Below are positions 56,795 to 64,000 of a DNA stretch of 64,000 bases, piece by piece. Under the pieces are notes generated by a model that ran no database searches, was not told the DNA's origin, and worked only from the letters and a program-made list of their open reading frames with translations. A program made the position numbers and the translations under genes. Numbering within the stretch: the first letter of the stretch is position 1; every line of letters begins with the position of its first letter. The stretch comes from an uncultured Collinsella sp. (GTDB taxonomy: Bacteria; Actinomycetota; Coriobacteriia; Coriobacteriales; Coriobacteriaceae). Where the stretch lies: assembly GCA_944321445.1 (NCBI GenBank), contig CALULJ010000004.1:28314-92313 (forward strand). Direction: 5' to 3'.

Positions 56795-57454
56795 ATGCAG
56801 ATCATCATCGCAGGCGGCGGCAAGATCGGCGCCCACCTGGCATCACAGCTGTGTGCGGACGGCGAGACCGTCACCGTCATCGAGCAGCGCCCCGACGCCA
56901 TCGAGCGCCTGCGCCGCACGTGCCCCGATTGCACCGTTATCGAAGACAGCGCCGCCAACCCGCGCGTGCTGGAGCGCGCCGGCGTGCACATGGCGGACGT
57001 GGTGGCGGCCGTCACCGGCCAAGACGAGGTGAACCTCGTCATCTCCATGCTCGCCAAGATGGAGTTTTCGGTTCCGCGCGTCATCGCCCGCGTGAACGAC
57101 CCGGCCAACGCCTGGATGTTCACGCCCGTGAACGGCGTCGACGCGGGTATCAACCAGGCCGAGATCACCGTGCGCTTCATCCGCGAGGGCATGAACCTGC
57201 GCGACATGTTCACGCTCATGAAGCTCGGCCGGGACGAGCACAGCATCGTCCAAGCGACCGTGAACCCCGGGTCGCGCGTGGAAAACGTGCCGCTTTCGAA
57301 GATCGACTTCCCCGACCAGACCATCGTGGTGGCCGTCGACCGCAACGACAGCCTCACCGTTCCCAACGGACGAACCGTGCTGCGCGCCGGCGACGAGGCC
57401 GTGCTGTTCTGCAGCCGCGAGGGACGCGACACCATTCGGCGGCTGTTCGCTTAG
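56795..57454 (+). CDS. TrkA family potassium uptake regulator (second)
   Basis: A 219-residue RCK protein, a paralogue of the preceding gene. MQIIIAGGGKIGAHLASQLC gives the dinucleotide fold, VTVIEQRPDAIERLRR the acidic end, and SMLAKMEFSVPRVIARVNDP is a TrkA block. It begins nine bases after the first trkA stop, so both are made together, perhaps as a hetero-oligomer. Confidence 0.93.
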   Translation: MQIIIAGGGKIGAHLASQLCADGETVTVIEQRPDAIERLRRTCPDCTVIEDSAANPRVLERAGVHMADVVAAVTGQDEVNLVISMLAKMEFSVPRVIARVNDPANAWMFTPVNGVDAGINQAEITVRFIREGMNLRDMFTLMKLGRDEHSIVQATVNPGSRVENVPLSKIDFPDQTIVVAVDRNDSLTVPNGRTVLRAGDEAVLFCSREGRDTIRRLFA

Positions 57455-57491
57455 ACCGCAACAGTGCCTCGGGGGCTATGTTGCATCGGAT

Positions 57492-57534
57492 CGGCCCGCC
57501 TTCAGCCTATGCGCTGGGGGCGGGCCGTGTTTTG
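57492..57534 (+). terminator. Terminator of the ATPase-trkA operon
   Basis: CGGCCCGCC and GGCGGGCCG pair around an 18-base loop and are followed by TGTTTT. The hairpin overlaps the 3' end of the convergent DUF6020-like gene. Confidence 0.7.
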
Positions 57535-59621
57535 CCAAGCGCCACGACCATCGCAAACGGGCACGCGCAGATCATGGGGTACAGGTAGCGCATGTAGGTA
57601 GAACCGTTGCAGGGACCGATGAGGCAAACGGCCAGCACGGCGAGCAGCGGCGCGAACAGGGCGAGCGAGGGCCAGCGCCTGTTGCGCAGCAGGTAGATGG
57701 CGCACACGATGAGAAGCCATACGTACATCGAGGAGCTCATGGTAAGCGACACGAGCGGAATGCGCTGAATGGCCACGCGGTAGAGCGTCGTCAGGTGGTT
57801 GCAGATATCGGTCGCCGCGCTGTCGCTGCGGTGGAAATCGAAGTAATCGCGGTTCTCCGGGCGCGCCATGGTCTTATCGCTCGAGACCGTGCTGTACACC
57901 CACACGTCCTTTTGACTGGGATAGAAGTAGCCGAAGTAGTTGTTCGCGAATGCCGACGCATAGGACGCGGGGTCGCGCAGGAACTGGGTCGCCCATACGC
58001 GGAAATAGGCGGCGAGGTCTTCGGCAGTCGCATCCTCGTTGAATGCGTTTTTCACGCTGTCGGATTTATCGGGATCGTAGCGGGACGCGAGCGTATCGTA
58101 GTCCAGCACCCGGTCGATGATCGCGCGCTCCTCATCGCTCACCATGCCGTCGTCCGACCCGCCCTCCACGCCGGCATGGACGCCGTCGTGTTTGAGCACA
58201 TAGCGCGCCGTTTGCTGAAACGGGATGGAGAGCGCCTCGCGCTTGCTGCCCGGCGTGATGTTGAGCGCCGGCATGGCGATTCCCGTGAATGCGAGGTACG
58301 CGGCGACGGTCACGGCAAGCACGCCGAGAGCGGCCGCAGCGGCGCGGCGACGATGCGCGGCGATGCGAAAGCCCGCGATGAGGATGCACGCGATGGCCGG
58401 AAAGACCAGCCCGCCGTTGCGCAGAAACGCACAGCCAAGCGATGCCAGCACCAGCAGCGCCCAGTCCCGGCCGGAGCCATGCTTGCGCCGGCGCCGCGCC
58501 TCGTTCGCACCCTCTTCCCTTTGCCTGCTTGTGCCACCTGCCGGCACCAAGAGCTTTGCCATCTGGACGACAAGCAGCACGAACGCGTCGCCGAACAGCA
58601 CGTCTTTGGTGATGAGTACCGCATAGTTTGAGAAGATGGGCACGAAGATGAAGAACGCGAGCACGCCCGTGCGCGCGGCGAGGCCCGCCCCCATGTGATA
58701 GAGGCTCGACAGCACGTACGCCACCGTCGCCGTCGTGACCGCGAACTGCAGGGTCGTATACAGCAGAACGCCCGCGTTCTCGTTGCCAAACAGCGATATG
58801 CCCAGCTGAACGCAGCCTCCCAAAAGCGCCGTATGGACAACCGGATGGTGTCCGTTGAGCAACACATTCGGATTGATAAGATTGAGATAGTCGCTCGTGC
58901 CGTTGGGCAGATTGAACCATTGACGGATCTGCGCGCCCGTATCGCCCATGAACAAGCCGGGGACAGACGCGATGAAGGTTGGTGCCCACGCGATAGCGAC
59001 GGCCGCCCAAGGCAGCACGAACGGATGGCGATCGAGCAGCGCATGGGCGGCACGCCACATGCGGCCGTAGCGCGACTCAGAAAAGCGCGTACGATGGGAA
59101 CCGAACCAGTCGAAGCAAGAAAAGACAAGGTAGATGCCTACGTGCGCGAGCACCGTCCATCCAGCGCCCGCGATGAGCGACTCGATGACGCGGCTCGTGC
59201 CGCCGAGCGCCAACTGCGCGCTGTCCGTTGTGTCGTAGCTTTTCCCGAACACCATGCACGCGGCGAAGGCGAGCGCCGGAATGACGACCGAAGGGCGCCA
59301 CGAGTCGCGCCGACCGAACATGACGTAGCGAATGGGCAGCACGAGCAGGCACGCAAAGGCGAGCAGCAGCACGGCGGACTCGTGCCCCGGGAAGGACAGC
59401 AGGATCTCGTAGCAGATGTAGAGCGCGCCCGTCGCCGTGGGGTCGATGGTCTGGATGGCCGAGTGGGAGCTGTTGGTGGGATCTATAGAGAGCGCCGCCG
59501 TGGCAAGCAGCGCCAATGCGAAAGAGGCACACGTCTGAGCAGCGGGATAGCGCCCAAACCACGCGCGGCGCCTGGCGTCACGCGCGGGACCAGCCGCTGT
59601 CGCGGCGTTCTTGGATGCCAT
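57507..59621 (-). CDS. Large DUF6020-like membrane protein
   Basis: A 704-residue protein with about twelve membrane segments and one larger extracytoplasmic stretch (about residues 500-620, with GVHAGVEGGSDDGMVSDEER). The segment VPGLFMGDTGAQIRQWFNLP (about 240-260) with an early Asp and GHHPVVHTALLGG resembles the DUF6020 and wider GT-C glycosyltransferase layout. It may therefore move sugars from lipid carriers to surface polymers, but this is inference. ATG at 59621 has AAAGGA upstream; the open frame before it is not used. Confidence 0.75.
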   Translation of the reverse strand: MASKNAATAAGPARDARRRAWFGRYPAAQTCASFALALLATAALSIDPTNSSHSAIQTIDPTATGALYICYEILLSFPGHESAVLLLAFACLLVLPIRYVMFGRRDSWRPSVVIPALAFAACMVFGKSYDTTDSAQLALGGTSRVIESLIAGAGWTVLAHVGIYLVFSCFDWFGSHRTRFSESRYGRMWRAAHALLDRHPFVLPWAAVAIAWAPTFIASVPGLFMGDTGAQIRQWFNLPNGTSDYLNLINPNVLLNGHHPVVHTALLGGCVQLGISLFGNENAGVLLYTTLQFAVTTATVAYVLSSLYHMGAGLAARTGVLAFFIFVPIFSNYAVLITKDVLFGDAFVLLVVQMAKLLVPAGGTSRQREEGANEARRRRKHGSGRDWALLVLASLGCAFLRNGGLVFPAIACILIAGFRIAAHRRRAAAAALGVLAVTVAAYLAFTGIAMPALNITPGSKREALSIPFQQTARYVLKHDGVHAGVEGGSDDGMVSDEERAIIDRVLDYDTLASRYDPDKSDSVKNAFNEDATAEDLAAYFRVWATQFLRDPASYASAFANNYFGYFYPSQKDVWVYSTVSSDKTMARPENRDYFDFHRSDSAATDICNHLTTLYRVAIQRIPLVSLTMSSSMYVWLLIVCAIYLLRNRRWPSLALFAPLLAVLAVCLIGPCNGSTYMRYLYPMICACPFAMVVALGKTRPAPSA

Positions 59622-59749
59622 ACGGTATCGTCCTTTCCGACGACTCCGCTCCCCCGGCTCGTATGACAGCGGGAGTATACCCCCCCCCGACGCGATTTCG
59701 TCAATGCCTTTTTCCCACACAAAAACGAACCCGCTTCACACGAGAAAAA

Positions 59750-59785
59750 TGGCCCGCCCCCGGCACAGGTGCCGAAGGCGGGCCA
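59750..59785 (-). terminator. Terminator of lgt
   Basis: On the minus strand TGGCCCGCC pairs with GGCGGGCCA around an inner GGCAC/GTGCC pair and is followed by TTTTTCTCG. Confidence 0.85.
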
Positions 59786-59811
59786 ATTGCTCGATATGGA
59801 ATGGGCGGGCG

Positions 59812-60627
59812 CTATGCAAGATAGGCGCGCTGGGGGCGCTTGGCGCGCAGAGCGTAGACGATGAGCGCTACGCCTATGAGCACGAGCGGCAGGCTCAGCA
59901 GCTGGCCCATGGTGATGACGCCGCCCAGGATGTAGCCCAGCTGGGCATCGGGCACACGCACGAATTCCACCAGAATGCGCGCGATACCGTACCAGGCGAC
60001 GAAAACGCCCATGAACGTGCCCTGCGGCAGCAAGGGCTTTTTGCGCGAGAGCAGCTGCATCACGATGAACAGCAGGATTCCTTCCAAAAACGCCTCGTAC
60101 AGCTGGGAGGGGTGGCGCGCCACGTCTCCCCCGCTCTCAAAGACGACGCCCCAAGGCAGGTCGGTCGGCTTGCCCCACAGCTCCCCGTTGACGAAGTTGG
60201 CGCAGCGGCCGAGGCATAGCGCGAGCGGCACGCCGATGACGGCGAGGTCGGCGATGGTCCAGGCGGAAAGCTTGCACACGCGGCAGGCGATGATGCCGCC
60301 CAGGATGCCGCCCACCAGGCCGCCGTGGAAGCTCATGCCGCCGTGGTTGGTGGCGAGTATCTCGAGCGGGTGCTCGAAGTAATAACCGTCACCATAGAAC
60401 ACAATGTAGAACAGGCGCGCACCGATGAGCAGGCCGAAGACCACGCCGATGACCACGGTCATGATGTCGTCGACGGAGATGTCGAAGCCCCAGCGGCGCT
60501 GCGTGCGGTACATGACGACGCCGGTGAGGATCGCACCGACGATGTAGGCGATTCCGTACCAATAGATAGTGATGGGGCCCGCCGAGAAAGCGACGGGGTT
60601 CAGACTATGGTAAAGCTCGTTGAGCAT
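59812..60627 (-). CDS. lgt: Prolipoprotein diacylglyceryl transferase
   Basis: A 271-residue membrane enzyme that adds diacylglycerol to the lipobox Cys of prolipoproteins. It has about seven membrane segments. The conserved blocks GGMSFHGGLVGGILGG and the Lgt signature LGRCANFVNGELWG are intact, as are RHPSQLYEAFLEG and GTFMGVFVAWYGIARILVEF. ATG 60627 has AAGGAAGG upstream. The MetQ lipoprotein in this window is one likely substrate. Confidence 0.97.
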   Translation of the reverse strand: MLNELYHSLNPVAFSAGPITIYWYGIAYIVGAILTGVVMYRTQRRWGFDISVDDIMTVVIGVVFGLLIGARLFYIVFYGDGYYFEHPLEILATNHGGMSFHGGLVGGILGGIIACRVCKLSAWTIADLAVIGVPLALCLGRCANFVNGELWGKPTDLPWGVVFESGGDVARHPSQLYEAFLEGILLFIVMQLLSRKKPLLPQGTFMGVFVAWYGIARILVEFVRVPDAQLGYILGGVITMGQLLSLPLVLIGVALIVYALRAKRPQRAYLA

Positions 60628-60665
60628 GAAAACCTTCCTTGCAATGCGTGACGTCGAGGTGGATA

Positions 60666-60692
60666 CGGCCCCTCGATACAGCGAAGGGGCCG
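60666..60692 (-). terminator. Hairpin between the NifU-like gene and lgt
   Basis: CGGCCCCTCG pairs with CGAAGGGGCCG (one bulge) around a six-base loop. No T run follows, so it may only slow transcription from the NifU-like gene into lgt. Confidence 0.45.
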
Positions 60693-60731
60693 CATGTCGC
60701 GGCCCCATCTCTTCAACATTGGCGATTGCGA

Positions 60732-61016
60732 TTAGAACGGCGCGTACTCGTCGTACAGGTCGGCCATGTTGCCGCCACCCATGTCGTTGATGGCAACGAC
60801 GCGCGTCACGCCGGGCACGTGCTCCTTGACGATGCGCTCGATGCCCATGGAGAGCGTGAGCTGGCTCATGGGGCAGCCGGCGCAATGGCCGGTGAGCTCG
60901 AGGGAGACGACGCCGTCTTCGTCGACGCCGTGGTACTCCATATCGCCGCCATCGGCCTGGAGGTTGGGACGGATCTCGTCGAGCACGGCGAGAAGCAGCT
61001 TTTCGTTAACGGCCAC
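60732..61016 (-). CDS. NifU-like Fe-S cluster scaffold (C-terminal domain type)
   Basis: A 94-residue protein of the NifU C-terminal family that carries or transfers Fe-S clusters. VLDEIRPNLQADGGDMEYHG and the CxxC motif in GHCAGCPMSQLTL are diagnostic. I chose GTG at 61016 because AGGAG lies five bases before it; ATG codons further upstream lack a site. It is probably important in an anaerobe with many Fe-S proteins. Confidence 0.93.
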   Translation of the reverse strand: MAVNEKLLLAVLDEIRPNLQADGGDMEYHGVDEDGVVSLELTGHCAGCPMSQLTLSMGIERIVKEHVPGVTRVVAINDMGGGNMADLYDEYAPF

Positions 61017-61189
61017 GAGGGCTCCTTTCATATGGGTACATGTGGGCGCACTGGCAGGCACCCGCAGGTAATCAAGAATAATACTACAAGCTCATACCCA
61101 TATACGACCCCAGTAGACACCCCATACGAGAAGCACGCCGGCAAAACGGCGCTGCACCGCGGCTGGCACCGGTGCCGCGCGATGTGCTG

Positions 61190-61286
61190 AGGGGGTCGGT
61201 CGTTTCTACCTGCCGTTTCGTTCGGTAACTGGCCTGTTTTGCCCGAGTTAGTGAACGAAACGGCAGGTAGAAACGACCGACCCCCT
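61190..61286. repeat. Inverted repeat with 34-bp perfect arms
   Basis: Arms at 61190-61223 and 61253-61286 (outer end AGGGGGTCGGTCGTTTCTAC) enclose 29 bases. It lies between the OPT transporter stop and the NifU-like gene start, in the 255-base gap, and probably ends OPT transcription. Confidence 0.8.
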
Positions 61287-61318
61287 ATCAAAGCGAAGTG
61301 GGGAACGTTCGCCTGCCG

Positions 61319-63001
61319 CTACCCTGCGAGCCCGGCAGCGACGGTGGCAAAGGCGACGATCACGCCCACGATGGACTCGCCGCCCAGCACGCCGGACGCC
61401 ACGACCACGCCGGTCTCTTCCGCCGACTCCTCGTCTGCGCCGCGCGCGGCGCAGATGCGGTCGTATACCCAGCGCACCACCGCGCCGAGTACAGTGGAGA
61501 TGGACATGTAGAACGGCAGGTACACGCCAAGGCCGAGCATCATGGAGGGAATGCCCGCCACGTAGAGCACGGCCCCGGTGAGCAGTCCCGCGACGAACGC
61601 CGGCACGCTCGGGATGCCCGACACCATCGTGGCGACCACGTTAGCCTGGGCGGACACGAACAGCGCGTCGGTGCCGAACGCATCGGGGCCGTAGGCGGTC
61701 ACGAGCGCAACCATGACGGCGACGGCCACGAAGGTTCCCAGCACCGCGCCGATCGCCTGGCCGAACCACATGGAGCGCGGGCTCGTGCCGATGATCTGGC
61801 CAGTCTTGAAGTCGCTCATGACGTCGCCCGCAAGGCCGCAAGCCACGGCGATGACACCCGCGACGAAGAAGAGCTGCACCTGCGTGGCCTGCGAAAACGC
61901 CGCCACGAACAGCAACACGATAAGGCCGAAGATCTCCATGGGGTCGATGCCCGACTGACCCACGGACTGCGCGCTCATGATGGCCGTCACGAAGGAGAGC
62001 AGCACCACGACCACGGCGACCACGGGACCCAAGCCGAGCGCAAAGCACACGATGAGCGCGGCGGAGGCGGCCATGAGCGCAAGCACACCCGCGTCGTAGC
62101 GCGAAATGAAGCGAGAGAGGAAGCCCGGGGCGGCAGCGGAGGCGGGATCCTGCTTTCGGTTTGCCGAGCCGCTGCGCGCGCGGTGAATGAGCGGAAGCGC
62201 GATGTCCTTGATAACGACACCGGCTCCTGAGCCCATCATGAGGCCCATGCCGAGGCTGCTCACGATGCCCTGCGCCGTCGCGAGGTCCCACAGGCCGAAA
62301 GCGCTGCCACCGGCGACGATGCCGAACCAGCCCACGACGGCACCGATCGCCCAGTAGATGATGGAGCGACGCCCCGCCAAAAAGCCGACGGCCCAGCGCA
62401 TCGGTGAGTTTTGGATGCCGAAGGCCACGCCCGGCACCGGCAGTTGCAGCACAAGCGACGGCATAAGGCTCAGCACGTCGCGCACCACACACCACAGGCC
62501 GGCTATCGCCATGGAACCGAAAAGCTTCTTGCCCGTCGAGCCGCCCGCGCGGCTGGCGAGCAGCGCCCCGGCCCCCGCGGTGCCCATGGGATACTCAAGA
62601 TCGGACTCCTCCACGAAATGGCGCTGGATAAGCGCCGTGCACACCAGACCAAGCAAGGTGCCGGCGAGCGCCACAGCGAGCATCTCGTCCCAACCCACTT
62701 GGTCGGTGAGGCCAAGCATCCAGATGCCCGGAATGGTAAAGGCCAAGCCGCCTGCCACCATGGAACCGGCGGACATGATGACCTGCGTGATATTCGCTTC
62801 GTTGAGACTGGTTTTGCCCACCGCGCGCAACAGCACGAGCGCCGTGATGGAGGTGAAGATGGTCGGCCACGGCAGGGAACCCATCTTGAGGGCGGTATAC
62901 ACCGACGATGCCGTGATGATAACGCAGCCGATGCAGCCGATCACGATACCGGCGGCCGACAGCTGCCCGCGCAGACCCGCGCGGTCGCTCGTAGAGCTCA
63001 T
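61319..63001 (-). CDS. OPT family oligopeptide transporter
   Basis: A 560-residue transporter with about 14 membrane segments. ALKMGSLPWPTIFTSITALV near the start, the block EYPMGTAGAGALLASRAGG (about 150) and PRSMWFGQAIGAVLGTFVAV in the second half fit the OPT family. Substrates may be small peptides or metal chelates. ATG 63001 has GGAGA upstream; the longer open frame upstream is not used. Confidence 0.88.
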   Translation of the reverse strand: MSSTSDRAGLRGQLSAAGIVIGCIGCVIITASSVYTALKMGSLPWPTIFTSITALVLLRAVGKTSLNEANITQVIMSAGSMVAGGLAFTIPGIWMLGLTDQVGWDEMLAVALAGTLLGLVCTALIQRHFVEESDLEYPMGTAGAGALLASRAGGSTGKKLFGSMAIAGLWCVVRDVLSLMPSLVLQLPVPGVAFGIQNSPMRWAVGFLAGRRSIIYWAIGAVVGWFGIVAGGSAFGLWDLATAQGIVSSLGMGLMMGSGAGVVIKDIALPLIHRARSGSANRKQDPASAAAPGFLSRFISRYDAGVLALMAASAALIVCFALGLGPVVAVVVVLLSFVTAIMSAQSVGQSGIDPMEIFGLIVLLFVAAFSQATQVQLFFVAGVIAVACGLAGDVMSDFKTGQIIGTSPRSMWFGQAIGAVLGTFVAVAVMVALVTAYGPDAFGTDALFVSAQANVVATMVSGIPSVPAFVAGLLTGAVLYVAGIPSMMLGLGVYLPFYMSISTVLGAVVRWVYDRICAARGADEESAEETGVVVASGVLGGESIVGVIVAFATVAAGLAG

Positions 63002-63139
63002 TCTGTTCTCCTTCGTATATCCGCTCCCCCTCAGGCGGGAAGTCGGGTTACGGCTCGGACGCGTGAGATTATACAATGCCTACGAGCCCCGGGACGCCAG
63101 GTAAGATTATCCCAGGACTATTTAACATGGGAGGATGCT

Positions 63140-63922
63140 ATGGAGCGGGTTTTGACCGTCGATGTGGGAAACACCACCACGCGCTTTGGGCTGTTTGCCG
63201 CAGACAGCGCGCCCGAGCTCTTGGGATCGTGCGAGTTCACCACGCTCTCTCCCCTCACCTGCGACGAAGCCCGCGTTCAGATTGCGCAGGCGCTCACGCT
63301 GCTGCCGGGCGATACCGTGGAAGGAACCATCCTCTCATGCGTGGTCCCCTCCCTCACCGACGCGTGGCGGCAGGCGCTTGCGATCGCAAGCGGCACCAAG
63401 CCCCTCGTGGTGGGACCTGGTCTGAAGTCCGGCGTGCAGATGAAATACGATGACCCGTCCGAAGTGGGGCCCGACCGTGTGGCGGATGTCGTGGCTGCGC
63501 GCGCAACCTACGGTGCGCCTGCCATCGTGATCGATCTGGGCACGACGACGAACTTCGAAGCCATCGACGAGCACGGCGCGTTCGCGGGCGGCATCATCGC
63601 GCCCGGTGCGGCACTCGGCGCACGGTCGCTTGAACAGGCAGCGGCGCGATTGCCCATGATTGAGCTACGCGCACCCAAGCGGGTCATCGGCCGCAACACA
63701 CGCGCCGCCATGCAATCCGGCGTGGTGCTCGGCGAGGTCGCGCGCATCGACGGGCTGCTCGACGCGATGATTTCTGAAATGGGCTGCGCCACCGAGCCGC
63801 AGGTCGTCGTTACGGGCGACGGGGCAGCCACCATCGCTGCCCTGCTGCGGCACACGGCCACCGTCGACGACGCGCTCACCCTGCGCGGCCTCGCCCTTCT
63901 CTGGGCGGCGAACCGCCGCTAG
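63140..63922 (+). CDS. coaX: Type III pantothenate kinase
   Basis: A 260-residue enzyme that phosphorylates pantothenate, the first step of coenzyme A synthesis. VDVGNTTTRFGLFA is the phosphate-binding motif, VGPDRVADVVAAR and IDLGTTTNFEAID are the conserved catalytic blocks, and GGIIAPGAALGARSL follows. ATG 63140 has GGGAGG six bases upstream. Full length. Confidence 0.97.
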   Translation: MERVLTVDVGNTTTRFGLFAADSAPELLGSCEFTTLSPLTCDEARVQIAQALTLLPGDTVEGTILSCVVPSLTDAWRQALAIASGTKPLVVGPGLKSGVQMKYDDPSEVGPDRVADVVAARATYGAPAIVIDLGTTTNFEAIDEHGAFAGGIIAPGAALGARSLEQAAARLPMIELRAPKRVIGRNTRAAMQSGVVLGEVARIDGLLDAMISEMGCATEPQVVVTGDGAATIAALLRHTATVDDALTLRGLALLWAANRR

Positions 63923-63924
63923 CA

Positions 63925-64000
63925 GCAACCAAATGGGGGGGCAGGTCACTTTTGGTCGACACGTGTCGACCAAAAGTGACCTGCCCCCCCATTTGGTTGC
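63925..64000. repeat. 76-bp perfect palindrome at the window end
   Basis: Two 38-base arms meet at ACGT with no mismatch; the outer end is GCAACCAAATGGGGGGGCAG. It begins two bases after the coaX stop and may extend beyond the window. A G7 run lies in each arm. Confidence 0.85.

Overview
The window looks like a chromosomal segment of a high-GC anaerobic actinobacterium, most likely a Coriobacteriia member close to Collinsella. The basis is gene content and codon use: a GroES/GroEL pair, a long Fe-S protein, Asp23/Gls24 with its membrane partners, zinc-ribbon/DUF4234 and DUF2752 membrane proteins, tandem TrkA proteins, and many ATP-binding DUF4143 proteins. No rRNA, tRNA, integrase, transposase or CRISPR array was recognised, so the genus is an inference.

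Region A (1-8.4 kb, minus strand) is a capsule or exopolysaccharide operon. In transcription order it holds a LoaP/UpxY-type NusG paralogue, a priming sugar-phosphate transferase, a GT2, a GT4, an EpsG-like polymerase, another GT2, a pyruvyl transferase and a flippase that runs off the left edge. A G9 tract sits at the start of the priming transferase, and a G6 tract marks a frameshift in the flippase. Both suggest variable or damaged surface polysaccharide expression.

Region B (8.6-30.6 kb) is an accessory and defence island with lower and uneven GC and much gene debris. It holds a small double-glycine-leader zinc-ribbon peptide, three intact and two broken ATP-binding DUF4143 genes, a broken AlbA-type gene, an ApeA-like HEPN protein, and an Abi_2 HEPN gene bracketed by two similar double-hairpin RNAs. 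It also holds a two-gene module (DUF262/HNH nuclease plus an 811-residue glycine-rich membrane protein) flanked by duplicated decamer-repeat blocks, and a complete type I restriction-modification operon. Three diverged copies of a 126-128 bp sequence punctuate the left half of the island. The island abuts the 3' end of guaA, whose reading frame appears to have lost its normal stop codon.

Region C (30.7-64 kb) is mainly housekeeping: guaA, asparaginase, ychF, an Fe-S protein, groEL/groES, an M20 amidohydrolase, an FHA protein with a Ser/Thr kinase, small zinc-ribbon membrane proteins, metQ-metI-metN, an Asp23 cluster, yebC, a P-type ATPase with two TrkA proteins, a large DUF6020-like membrane protein, lgt, a NifU-like protein, an OPT transporter and coaX. 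A short reading frame with two runs of three methionine codons lies just upstream of metN and may be an attenuator peptide. This half is rich in long, nearly perfect inverted repeats between genes, including perfect palindromes of 80 and 76 bp.
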